64,000 bases of DNA from Chryseobacterium ginsenosidimutans. Its GTDB lineage: Bacteria > Bacteroidota > Bacteroidia > Flavobacteriales > Weeksellaceae. Below are positions 53,072 through 60,920 of the stretch, piece by piece (the stretch's first letter is position 1; each line of letters begins with the position of its first letter). The position numbers were made by a program, and so were the translations under genes. The notes beneath the pieces are model-generated. The model worked only from the letters and a program-made list of their open reading frames with translations, searched no databases and was not told where the DNA came from. The stretch lies in assembly GCF_024807225.1 (NCBI RefSeq), contig NZ_JANUCO010000001.1, positions 2,046,001-2,110,000 of the forward strand. The letters run 5' to 3'.

Positions 53072-54592
53072 ATGTCTAAAATTTGGACCAAAAAACCAAT
53101 GAGTGCTTTTGAGAATGATATGAAAAGCAGTCAGCTCAAACGAGTACTTGGTAAATGGAGTCTTACAGCTATCGGAATCGGAGCTATTATCGGTGGAGGA
53201 ATTTTTGTACTTACAGGTACCGGAGCGTATTATCACGCAGGACCTGCATTAGCTCTTTCTTTCATCATCGCTGGAATTGCCTGTGTATTTGCAGCATTAT
53301 GTTATTCAGAATTTGCATCAATTTTACCGGTAGAGGGTTCTGCTTATGCGTATGCATACGGAACAGTGGGCGAAATTTTCGCTTGGATTATCGGATGGGG
53401 ATTGATCCTCGAATATGCAATGGGATCTATGACTGTGGCTGTATCCTGGTCCGGATATTTTAATAAGCTACTAAAAATGTTTGGTCTGCATTTGCCGGAT
53501 TATCTTACTTCAGATCCTGCAAGTTACACAGGAGAAGGTTTTTCAATGAATTTACCTGCTTTTTTAATCGTTTTATTTGTAATTTCTATTTTGATCAAAG
53601 GAACGAAAGAAGCTGCTAAAGCGAACAACATTATTGTAATTATGAAGGTTTCGGCGGTGTTATTTGTAATTATTGCCGGTGTATTCTTTATTAATACAGC
53701 CAACTGGGATCCGTTTATTCCTGCAGCTACAATGGTTAAGGAAGGTGAAAATCTGAAAGAAGCGTACGGAATTCAGGGAGTTGTTTCCGGAGCCGCGGCG
53801 ATATTCTTTGCTTACGTAGGATTTGATGCAGTTTCTACCCAAGCCGGTGAAGCAATTAATCCTAAAAAAGACGTACCGTTTGCGATCATTGTATCACTTT
53901 TGGTATGTACAGGATTGTATATTTTAGTATCATTAGTTCTTACAGGAATGATGAATTATCAGGATTTTAATCCTCAAGGAAAATATCCGGATGCAATTAA
54001 AGCTCCTGTAGCGTATGCATTTGAAATTGCTGGTCAAGGTTGGGCTGGTTACATTATTACAATTGCTGCAACGGTAGGTTTAATCTCTGTATTAATGGTA
54101 ATGATTATGGGACAGTCTAGAATTTTCTTGGGTATGTCTAAAGACGGATTAATTCCTAAAATGTTCAGTGATGTACATCCGGTAAGAAAAACTCCTGCCA
54201 AAAGTTTAATGCTTTTAGGTATTGTTATTGCAACGATCGCTTCTCTTACTCCAATCAGCAAATTAGCGGATATGACGAGTTTCGGAACTTTGTTTGCCTT
54301 TACAATGGTTTGTGTAGCGGTTTGGATTTTAAGAAAAAAAGAACCGAATATGCCAAGAACATTTAAAGTTCCTGCGTTGCCAGTTATTGCAACATTGGGA
54401 ATTTGTATCAATGTTTATTTGATCTGGAACCTAAGTCATGAGGCGAAATATCTTTCATTAGCTTGGCTTGCTCTGGGCGTGATTATTTATTTCTCATACA
54501 GTCTTAGAAACAGTAAACTTCACAAAGTGGGTTACGGAGAAACTTTCAAGGCAGAACAAGAGCCTTTAGATAAAACAGATTTAGATTTATAA
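53072..54592 (+). CDS. APC-family amino-acid permease (cationic amino-acid transporter type)
   Basis: A 506-residue transporter with about twelve membrane segments. The first helix carries the substrate-binding GIGAIIGGGIFVLTG, followed by AGPALALSFIIAG and CYSEFASILPVEGSAYAYAY, the classic APC/CAT N-terminal run. FFAYVGFDAVSTQAGEA lies in helix 6, the region that moves during transport. The C terminus is short and hydrophilic. Most similar in look to CAT-type permeases of Bacteroidota; exact amino acid unknown. It has its own terminator. Confidence 0.93.
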   Translation: MSKIWTKKPMSAFENDMKSSQLKRVLGKWSLTAIGIGAIIGGGIFVLTGTGAYYHAGPALALSFIIAGIACVFAALCYSEFASILPVEGSAYAYAYGTVGEIFAWIIGWGLILEYAMGSMTVAVSWSGYFNKLLKMFGLHLPDYLTSDPASYTGEGFSMNLPAFLIVLFVISILIKGTKEAAKANNIIVIMKVSAVLFVIIAGVFFINTANWDPFIPAATMVKEGENLKEAYGIQGVVSGAAAIFFAYVGFDAVSTQAGEAINPKKDVPFAIIVSLLVCTGLYILVSLVLTGMMNYQDFNPQGKYPDAIKAPVAYAFEIAGQGWAGYIITIAATVGLISVLMVMIMGQSRIFLGMSKDGLIPKMFSDVHPVRKTPAKSLMLLGIVIATIASLTPISKLADMTSFGTLFAFTMVCVAVWILRKKEPNMPRTFKVPALPVIATLGICINVYLIWNLSHEAKYLSLAWLALGVIIYFSYSLRNSKLHKVGYGETFKAEQEPLDKTDLDL

Positions 54593-54607
54593 TTTAAATA
54601 TAAATTC

Positions 54608-54640
54608 AAAAAAATCCACAGAGAGGTCTGTGGATTTTTT
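54608..54640 (+). terminator. Intrinsic terminator after the permease
   Basis: AAAATCCACAG (54611-54621) pairs with CTGTGGATTTT (54628-54638), loop six bases, then a T run that merges into the -7 box of the next gene. Confidence 0.88.
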
Positions 54641-54652
54641 ATTTTTGTCAGT

Positions 54653-55663
54653 ATGAAAAAGATGTTACCACTTTTATTTTCCTTCTTAGGGATATTTTCC
54701 TTTTCTCAGAAGATCGAAAGCCTTGAAACCATATTTAATGATAAGATAAGTATAAGAGCTCTCGAAATCTACGATAATAAAGTCTGGTACAGCGGAACAG
54801 ACTCTAAGTTTGGTTTTGTTGATTTAAAAAATTCTAAAAATCAGAAACAGATTAAATTATCTGATGAAAAACTTCAGTTTCGGACATTAGCACAAGATGA
54901 AAATTCTTTTTATGCTGTGAATATTGAAAGTCCTGCTCATTTTTTTACAATTGATAAAAAAAGTTTAAAGTACCAAAATGGTTTTTCTGACGTGAGTAAA
55001 GCTGCATTTTATGACGCCTTTCATTTTGTTAATAATAAATTGGCTTTTGCATTTAGTGATACCGATGATAATAGACTAAAATTAACAATGTACAAAAATG
55101 GGGAATGGAGCTTTTTTTCAAATAATATAAAATTAAATGAAGGTGAAGCCGCATTTGCAGCAAGCAATACAAATATTGCTTCATCAAAAAAATATTTGTG
55201 GGTTGCAACCGGAGGGAAATCTTCAAGAATTTTAAGGTTAAATTTTAAGACTAATAAATTTGAGATTTTCAATACACCTTTTATCCAAGGAGAATCTTCG
55301 CAAGGAATGTATTCTATTGATTTTTTAGATGATAAATTCGGGGTTGCTGTTGGAGGAGATTATACCAAACAGGATGCAAACATCAACAATATCGCAACCA
55401 CGAATGACGGGGGTGAAACTTGGCAGATTCAGGCTTCCGGACAAAACGCGGGATATACAACTTGCGTAAAAATTAAGCCGAATTCTAAGGGAAAAGAAAT
55501 GATTTCTGTAGGAGATCAACACATCAGTTATTCCTCAGATTTTGGGAAAACTTGGACAAAGATTTCCGAGGAGAGAGGATTTTTTGTTTGTGAATGGGTT
55601 AATGAAAATACTGTTGTTTTTGCAGGAAAAGATAGGATTTCTCTAATGAAGTTGAAATTTTAA
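54653..55663 (+). CDS. Secreted beta-propeller protein with ASP-box (BNR-like) repeats
   Basis: A 336-residue protein with signal peptide (FSFSQ). Two ASP-box motifs are clear late in the chain: NDGGETWQIQ (about 253) and SSDFGKTWTKIS (about 297), with looser strands before them, as in BNR, YCF48-like and exo-sialidase-like propellers. No sialidase arginine triad is evident, so sialidase activity should not be assumed. A TATTTTTG box ends five bases before the ATG. The sialate-esterase-like gene follows by 78 bases. Confidence 0.8.
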   Translation: MKKMLPLLFSFLGIFSFSQKIESLETIFNDKISIRALEIYDNKVWYSGTDSKFGFVDLKNSKNQKQIKLSDEKLQFRTLAQDENSFYAVNIESPAHFFTIDKKSLKYQNGFSDVSKAAFYDAFHFVNNKLAFAFSDTDDNRLKLTMYKNGEWSFFSNNIKLNEGEAAFAASNTNIASSKKYLWVATGGKSSRILRLNFKTNKFEIFNTPFIQGESSQGMYSIDFLDDKFGVAVGGDYTKQDANINNIATTNDGGETWQIQASGQNAGYTTCVKIKPNSKGKEMISVGDQHISYSSDFGKTWTKISEERGFFVCEWVNENTVVFAGKDRISLMKLKF

Positions 55664-55741
55664 ATCCTCATCATAGAACTTATCATTCCGAATAAGATCA
55701 ATTAAAATTTTCTTCAAGTTAATTTTGTCTAAATTTTCCAT

Positions 55742-56653
55742 ATGAAAAACCTGAAAATATTTTTTCTTTTCTTAATTCCGGCTTTATTTTATACTCAGAA
55801 GATTCGTGTTTTCATTCTTGCGGGGCAATCCAATATGAATGGTTTCGGGTATAATAAAGACCTTCCGGATGATTTGAAAAGTATGAAAGATGTTTATATT
55901 TTTCAGGGAAATTCTGTTCCGGACGGAGATTTGAACGGCGGAACAGGAAAATGGGACGTTCTGAAACCCGGAAACGGAACAGGTTTTAAAACCGACGGAA
56001 AAACAAATACGCTTTCAGACAGATTCGGTTTGGAAATGTCTTTTGCTAAAAAAATGAAAGAACTTTTCCCCAACGATAAAATTGCGCTGATAAAATATGC
56101 GAGAGAAGGAACTTCCATCGACAGTGTGGCGAGAGGAAATTTCGGTTGTTGGGATTCTGATTTCAACGGAGCAAACGGATTGAATCAGTATGACAATTTT
56201 TTAAAAACCGTAAAAAATGCGTTATCAGAAACAGATATCGACAAAGACGGAAAAAAAGATACCCTCGTTCCTTCCGGAATTCTTTGGATGCAGGGAGAAG
56301 GCGATGCAAGCTATACCGAAGAAATTGCCAATACCTATTACGATCATTTGAAAACTTTAATGAATCAGATGAGAGCGACTTTATTATCGGATGATCTTCC
56401 TGTTGTGATCGGAAAAATTTCAGATTCAGGAAAAGATCCGTCGGGTCGGGTTTGGAAAATGGGTGAGTTGGTACAGTATGCACAGGAGAAATTTGTGAAG
56501 AATGATAAAAGTGCAGCGATTGTCCGTTCAACTAAAAATTACGGTTATGGCAATGATCCGTGGCATTATAACAGTGCGGGTTACATCGATTTGGGGCAAA
56601 AATTTGCGGAAGAGGTATTTAGACTCATTATAAATTTCGAAAAAAGACCCTAA
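55742..56653 (+). CDS. Sialate O-acetylesterase-type SGNH esterase
   Basis: A 303-residue secreted esterase with a signal peptide (ALFYTQ). SASA-family blocks: IRVFILAGQSNMNGFGYN (nucleophile Ser in GQSN), LIKYAREGTSIDS, GILWMQGEGDASY and NDPWHYNSAGYIDLGQ with the Asp/His pair. Such enzymes remove acetyl groups from sialic acid or from plant and bacterial polysaccharides (carbohydrate esterase family 6-like). The target is not known here. A TAATTTTG box at 55720-55727 may be its promoter. Confidence 0.88.
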   Translation: MKNLKIFFLFLIPALFYTQKIRVFILAGQSNMNGFGYNKDLPDDLKSMKDVYIFQGNSVPDGDLNGGTGKWDVLKPGNGTGFKTDGKTNTLSDRFGLEMSFAKKMKELFPNDKIALIKYAREGTSIDSVARGNFGCWDSDFNGANGLNQYDNFLKTVKNALSETDIDKDGKKDTLVPSGILWMQGEGDASYTEEIANTYYDHLKTLMNQMRATLLSDDLPVVIGKISDSGKDPSGRVWKMGELVQYAQEKFVKNDKSAAIVRSTKNYGYGNDPWHYNSAGYIDLGQKFAEEVFRLIINFEKRP

Positions 56654-56743
56654 TATATTTCATGATTCAAAATCCATAAGATATATTTAATTTTGCATTA
56701 TGAATTTTAATTGAGAAGTTCATACTTAAAATTTAAAACGAAA

Positions 56744-58102
56744 ATGAATTCTTTAATAGATAAATATAATATTCCAGGACCTCGTTACACTTCTTATCCT
56801 ACAGTTCCTTATTGGGACGAAAGTTCTTTTTCTCCAGAATTGTGGAAGCAGAGTGTGATCAGGACTTTTAAGGAGACGAATGGAGAGGAAGGAATTTCTA
56901 TCTATATTCACCTGCCTTTTTGCGAAGCGTTGTGTACGTTTTGCGCGTGTCATAAGCGTATTACGAAACAACACAGCGTAGAAATTCCGTATCTGGAAAG
57001 TGTGTTGAAAGAATGGCAGTTGTATCTTCAGTTATTTGATGAAAAGCCGAAATTGAAAGAACTTCACTTAGGGGGAGGAACTCCGACGTTCTTTTCTCCG
57101 AAAAATTTAAAAACTTTATTGGAAGGAATTTTTGAAACAGTTGAAATTGCAGATCATCAGGAATTTTCTTTTGAAGGGCATCCAAATAATACATCCAGAG
57201 AACATCTTCAGACTTTGTATGATTTAGGGTTCAGAAGAGTGAGTTTTGGAGTTCAGGATTACGATCCGAAAGTTCAGAAAGCGATCAATAGAATTCAGCC
57301 TTTTGAAAAGGTAAAAGAAGTGACGGAATGGGCAAAAGAGATTGGTTACAGAGGAATCAGTCATGATTTGGTTTTCGGACTTCCGCACCAAAGTTGGGAA
57401 GCGATGGAAAATACCATCCGCAAAACAATGGAATTAAAACCTGATCGTTTGGCGTTTTATTCTTACGCTCACGTTCCGTGGGTAAAAGGGGTAGGACAAA
57501 GAGGTTTTGATGAAAATGACCTTCCAAGTGGTGAAGAAAAGCGCCGTTTGTATGAAGATGGTAAAAAATTATTGGAAGATTTAGGATATATCGAAGTTGG
57601 AATGGATCATTTTTCTCTGGAGCATGATGATTTGTACCAATCTTTAATTCAAAAAAAATTACACAGAAATTTCATGGGCTACACTTCAAGCAAAACCCAA
57701 TTGATGGTTGGTTTGGGGATGTCTGCAATTTCAGATTCTTGGTATGCTTTTGCACAAAATATAAAAACAGTGGAAGAGTACCAGAAAATGGTTGAAGAAG
57801 GCGAAATTCCTGTGGTAAAAGGTCATATTTTAAATGATGAAGATCTTACGGTAAGAAGACATATTCTGAATTTAATGTGTCAGTTGGAAACTACTTTTGA
57901 CGTTAATAATTCTTTCCCTGAACTGGAAAACGCATTCGAAATGCTGAAAGAAATGGAAAAAGACGAATTGGTAGAAATCCACGATCACCAAATAAAAATT
58001 ACAGAAAAAGGAAGAGCATTTACAAGAAATGTAGCGATGGTTTTCGATCTTCGAATGATGAGAAATAAACCGGAAACGAGAATTTTCTCAATGACGATCT
58101 AA
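56744..58102 (+). CDS. hemN: Oxygen-independent coproporphyrinogen III oxidase
   Basis: About 452 residues from the ATG at 56744 (MNSLIDKYNIPGPRYTSYPT); an upstream in-frame start adds eleven residues before this family-typical opening. A radical SAM enzyme that decarboxylates coproporphyrinogen III in heme synthesis. The cluster motif is CEALCTFCAC, matching HemN CxxxCxxC with the extra cysteine. LHLGGGTPTFFSP, FEGHPNNTSREHL, FGVQDYDPKVQKAINRIQP and LVFGLPHQSWE are all HemN blocks. A TAATTTTG box is at 56688-56695. The next gene starts four bases after its stop. Confidence 0.95.
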   Translation: MNSLIDKYNIPGPRYTSYPTVPYWDESSFSPELWKQSVIRTFKETNGEEGISIYIHLPFCEALCTFCACHKRITKQHSVEIPYLESVLKEWQLYLQLFDEKPKLKELHLGGGTPTFFSPKNLKTLLEGIFETVEIADHQEFSFEGHPNNTSREHLQTLYDLGFRRVSFGVQDYDPKVQKAINRIQPFEKVKEVTEWAKEIGYRGISHDLVFGLPHQSWEAMENTIRKTMELKPDRLAFYSYAHVPWVKGVGQRGFDENDLPSGEEKRRLYEDGKKLLEDLGYIEVGMDHFSLEHDDLYQSLIQKKLHRNFMGYTSSKTQLMVGLGMSAISDSWYAFAQNIKTVEEYQKMVEEGEIPVVKGHILNDEDLTVRRHILNLMCQLETTFDVNNSFPELENAFEMLKEMEKDELVEIHDHQIKITEKGRAFTRNVAMVFDLRMMRNKPETRIFSMTI

Positions 58103-58105
58103 TCT

Positions 58106-59323
58106 ATGAGCAGGAAAGTTCTTTTGATTGTACTTTATCTGTATGCGCTGATTTTTAGTGTTTTAAAAACGATAAGGTTTCCCAATGATTGGTCGGAAGC
58201 ACATTGGATGCTCGATTACAGATTTGGATTTATCAAAAGAGGACTTGCCGGAGAAATTTTTGGCTGGCTTTTTCAGAAAAATGAATTTTCTATTTTAATT
58301 CTTTCTGCAGGAATATTGTCTCTGTTATATATTCTGATTTTCAAAATTGCGATCAAGGAAATTTTTAAACAAGAAAACAGTTTTTATAGGATATTATTTT
58401 TTCTGATCTTTTTCTTGTCACAATACATTATATTTTCTGCACACTTGATTGGATATATGGATCATGTTGTCTTTTTAATGACGATTTTGGTTATTTATTT
58501 AATTAAAAAAAAGAAGATATTTTTATCGTCAATTATTGTTACGATCAGCATTTTCATTCATGAAATTTCTTTTTTTCTGATGATGCCTATAAGTTGTTTT
58601 GCTTTGATTATTACCGAAATTCCAAGCGAAAAATTTTCATTTAAAAGTGTTTTTTCGGTGAATTTTTTAAAGAGCCTGAGTTCGTTTTTAGTATTACCTT
58701 TTCTGGCAACGATTTCAGTTTCTGCGTATCAGGAAATCAATGGTGAAAATTATTTTTCTACGATTTTTAATTATTTAAAGCAAATTCCTTTTATTTCCGA
58801 AAAAGTAGCAGATTCCGTATCTTCTGCTTATACAAAAAGTTTCAGTTATTATTTTAAAGAAGAAAGCGGAAGTTTTATCCAAAGATTGTTCATTTCCAAA
58901 GGAACGATATTATATGGAATTCCAATTCTTTTTTCGTTATGGATGATTTTTAAAGAATTTAAATTAAAACAAAATTTTCAGTTGTTTCTTTTATTGGCGA
59001 TCGTTTCATTTGTGCCATTATTGCTTCATGCAGTCGCTTATGATACCTACAGAATCTGGTCTTTCCCTTTTATGATTTTATTTTTAGGTTTTTGGATATT
59101 GAGTTCGAAATTTACTATAAAAAAAGAAGAAGAGAGAAAATTATCAACTTTAGAAATTATATTTTTTATTATTTCGTTTTTATTGATTGCTTTAATTCCA
59201 AATAATCTGTTTGATAATGAGGTTGAAAGATTTTCTTTCATTGCGAGATTAATAATAATTGTACCGCTATTCTTAATTTTATACTTTTTGAAAAAGCCCC
59301 AATCAAAAATGACTGAGGCTTAA
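58106..59323 (+). CDS. Polytopic membrane protein of unknown function
   Basis: A 405-residue protein with roughly ten to eleven membrane segments, starting four bases after hemN and so probably co-transcribed. Non-membrane blocks conserved-looking: RFPNDWSEAHWMLDYRFGFI followed by KRGLAGEIFGWLF, and GYMDHVVFL. These aromatic-acidic luminal loops recall membrane glycosyltransferase or polymerase-like (EpsG/GT-C type) proteins, but no diagnostic catalytic motif can be confirmed. The name should stay hypothetical. A hairpin at 59297-59326 may end the minus-strand neighbour. Confidence 0.75.
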   Translation: MSRKVLLIVLYLYALIFSVLKTIRFPNDWSEAHWMLDYRFGFIKRGLAGEIFGWLFQKNEFSILILSAGILSLLYILIFKIAIKEIFKQENSFYRILFFLIFFLSQYIIFSAHLIGYMDHVVFLMTILVIYLIKKKKIFLSSIIVTISIFIHEISFFLMMPISCFALIITEIPSEKFSFKSVFSVNFLKSLSSFLVLPFLATISVSAYQEINGENYFSTIFNYLKQIPFISEKVADSVSSAYTKSFSYYFKEESGSFIQRLFISKGTILYGIPILFSLWMIFKEFKLKQNFQLFLLLAIVSFVPLLLHAVAYDTYRIWSFPFMILFLGFWILSSKFTIKKEEERKLSTLEIIFFIISFLLIALIPNNLFDNEVERFSFIARLIIIVPLFLILYFLKKPQSKMTEA

Positions 59324-59326
59324 AAA
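59297..59326 (-). terminator. Terminator of the minus-strand sugar dehydrogenase overlapping the end of the plus gene
   Basis: On the minus strand AGCCTC and GGGGCT can pair (one G-T) around a 14-base loop, followed by TTTTTC. It lies within the last codons of the plus-strand gene. Confidence 0.45.
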
Positions 59327-59344
59327 ACTGTTTGAAAATATATT

Positions 59345-60706
59345 TTATTTAATAATTAATTTTTTGCTGTACGCTTTAAGATCACCTGAATTTAGGGTGA
59401 TAAAATAAGCTCCTGCAGGAATTCCCGAAATATCAACGCTGTTATCGTTTCCGATTTTTGCTTGTGTTAAAACCTTTCTACCTTCAAAATTGATGATGTC
59501 AACAGTAACGTTTTTGTCTTTTAAACCTTCAATAAAAACTTTTTTTGAAGCCGGATTTGGATATACTTTTATTTGAACGGAAAGATCATTTTCCTGAGTT
59601 CCCAACGTCGTTGTTGTCACTTTGAAAATTTTGCCGTTATTGACTGCTGCAACAAATAATTCGTTTAGATTATTCACTCCGAATGTTGAAAAATTATTCC
59701 CCGAAAACGCTGAAGTCCAAGTGATTGAATCATCGGGATTCAAACTTCCGATTTGGGTAGAACAATAATCTGCGAAAATATATCTTCCCTGTAAAACAGG
59801 AAATTGGGTGCCTCTGTAAATATAACCTCCTGTAATCGAGCATTTTCCTCCTGAATGATTATAGGCTGCAATCGGGAAAGTCATGGTAGCTTGTGCGGCA
59901 CAACCTGACGTGTTGTAAGTATTGTTTCCTTCATAACATCGCCATCCGTAGTTGATTCCCGCCTGTGTTAAAGGCATTCTGTTGATTTCTTCAATCTGTC
60001 CTTGTCCAACATCTGCGATCATCACATTTCCGGAAGTGGTATCAAAATTAAATTTCCAGGCGTTTCTCAATCCGTAAGCCCAGACTTCATCGGCTCCGTC
60101 GACTCCCACAAAAGGATTTCCCGGAGGAATATTGTAAGGTCCGGTAGAATTGATGTCAAGTCTTAATAATTTCCCCAAAAGGGAATTTTTGTTTTGGGCA
60201 TTATTGTTCGGATCGCCGCTGCTTCCACCGTCACCTGTAACAACCCACAAATAACCATCCGGAGCAAAGTGAATGCTTCCACCATTGTGATTATCAAACG
60301 GTTTTGCCTGATTTAAAATAATTTTTTCAGTGGTCGCATCAGCAACATCGGGATTTGAGCTTACAGTGTATCTTGCCACAGTGATGTCACCGTCTAAGTC
60401 GTTGTAATACACAAAAAAATACCCGTTTGTAGAGTATTGTGGGTGAAAAGCAAGACCTAAAAGTCCTCTTTCGCCACCGTAAGTGATTTTTGAGCCGATG
60501 TTTAAAAAATTAGTAGAGTTTACTGTTCCATTGGGTTGTACGATTTTAATGATTCCGTTTTGTTGAACGACGAACATTCTGCTGTCATTCACATTTACAA
60601 TTTCGACAGGGGCGGTAAATCCTGTAGCAAATTCTTCCAGATTAATGCTTTGGGCATTCATAATGAAGGAAGAAAAAATACTTGCGCAAAAAAGTAGTTT
60701 TTTCAT
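59345..60706 (-). CDS. Secreted glucose/sorbosone-type (PQQ) sugar dehydrogenase with T9SS sorting domain
   Basis: A 453-residue protein with a signal peptide (IMNAQ). The six-bladed propeller of the GSDH family is clear: GERGLLGLAFHPQYSTNGYFFVYY, HNGGSIHFAPDGYLWVVTGDGG, NSLLGKLLRLDIN, WAYGLRNAWKFNFD and EEINRM. Characterised members oxidise aldoses with PQQ; some relatives bind no PQQ. The C-terminal about 75 residues (IKVYPNPASKKVFIEGL to IPAGAYFITLNSG) are a type A T9SS sorting domain, so the protein should be surface-localised. The 60707-60920 gap upstream has only AT-rich DNA and a TATATTTG box (60884-60891) near secDF. Confidence 0.93.
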   Translation of the reverse strand: MKKLLFCASIFSSFIMNAQSINLEEFATGFTAPVEIVNVNDSRMFVVQQNGIIKIVQPNGTVNSTNFLNIGSKITYGGERGLLGLAFHPQYSTNGYFFVYYNDLDGDITVARYTVSSNPDVADATTEKIILNQAKPFDNHNGGSIHFAPDGYLWVVTGDGGSSGDPNNNAQNKNSLLGKLLRLDINSTGPYNIPPGNPFVGVDGADEVWAYGLRNAWKFNFDTTSGNVMIADVGQGQIEEINRMPLTQAGINYGWRCYEGNNTYNTSGCAAQATMTFPIAAYNHSGGKCSITGGYIYRGTQFPVLQGRYIFADYCSTQIGSLNPDDSITWTSAFSGNNFSTFGVNNLNELFVAAVNNGKIFKVTTTTLGTQENDLSVQIKVYPNPASKKVFIEGLKDKNVTVDIINFEGRKVLTQAKIGNDNSVDISGIPAGAYFITLNSGDLKAYSKKLIIK

Positions 60707-60920
60707 AATATTTTGATATTTAGTGTCTTAAACTGAATGAAAATTTCATACCAATCAAGATTTGAAATATTCATTACGATATCATCAAAAAATTATTAAA
60801 TCTTAAATAAAAATAAGATGACCGATATATCTGAAAATAAACGATTTCTGTTGTTAATAATTCATAAAATTCAATAAAATGATTATATTTGCCGACTTAA
60901 TTTAACGTAGTTATAACAAA

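Noticed and set aside
54653..56653. Sialic-acid degradation operon
   Set aside because: The first protein has ASP boxes but no sialidase active-site residues that I can see, and there is no lyase, kinase or epimerase for sialic acid nearby.
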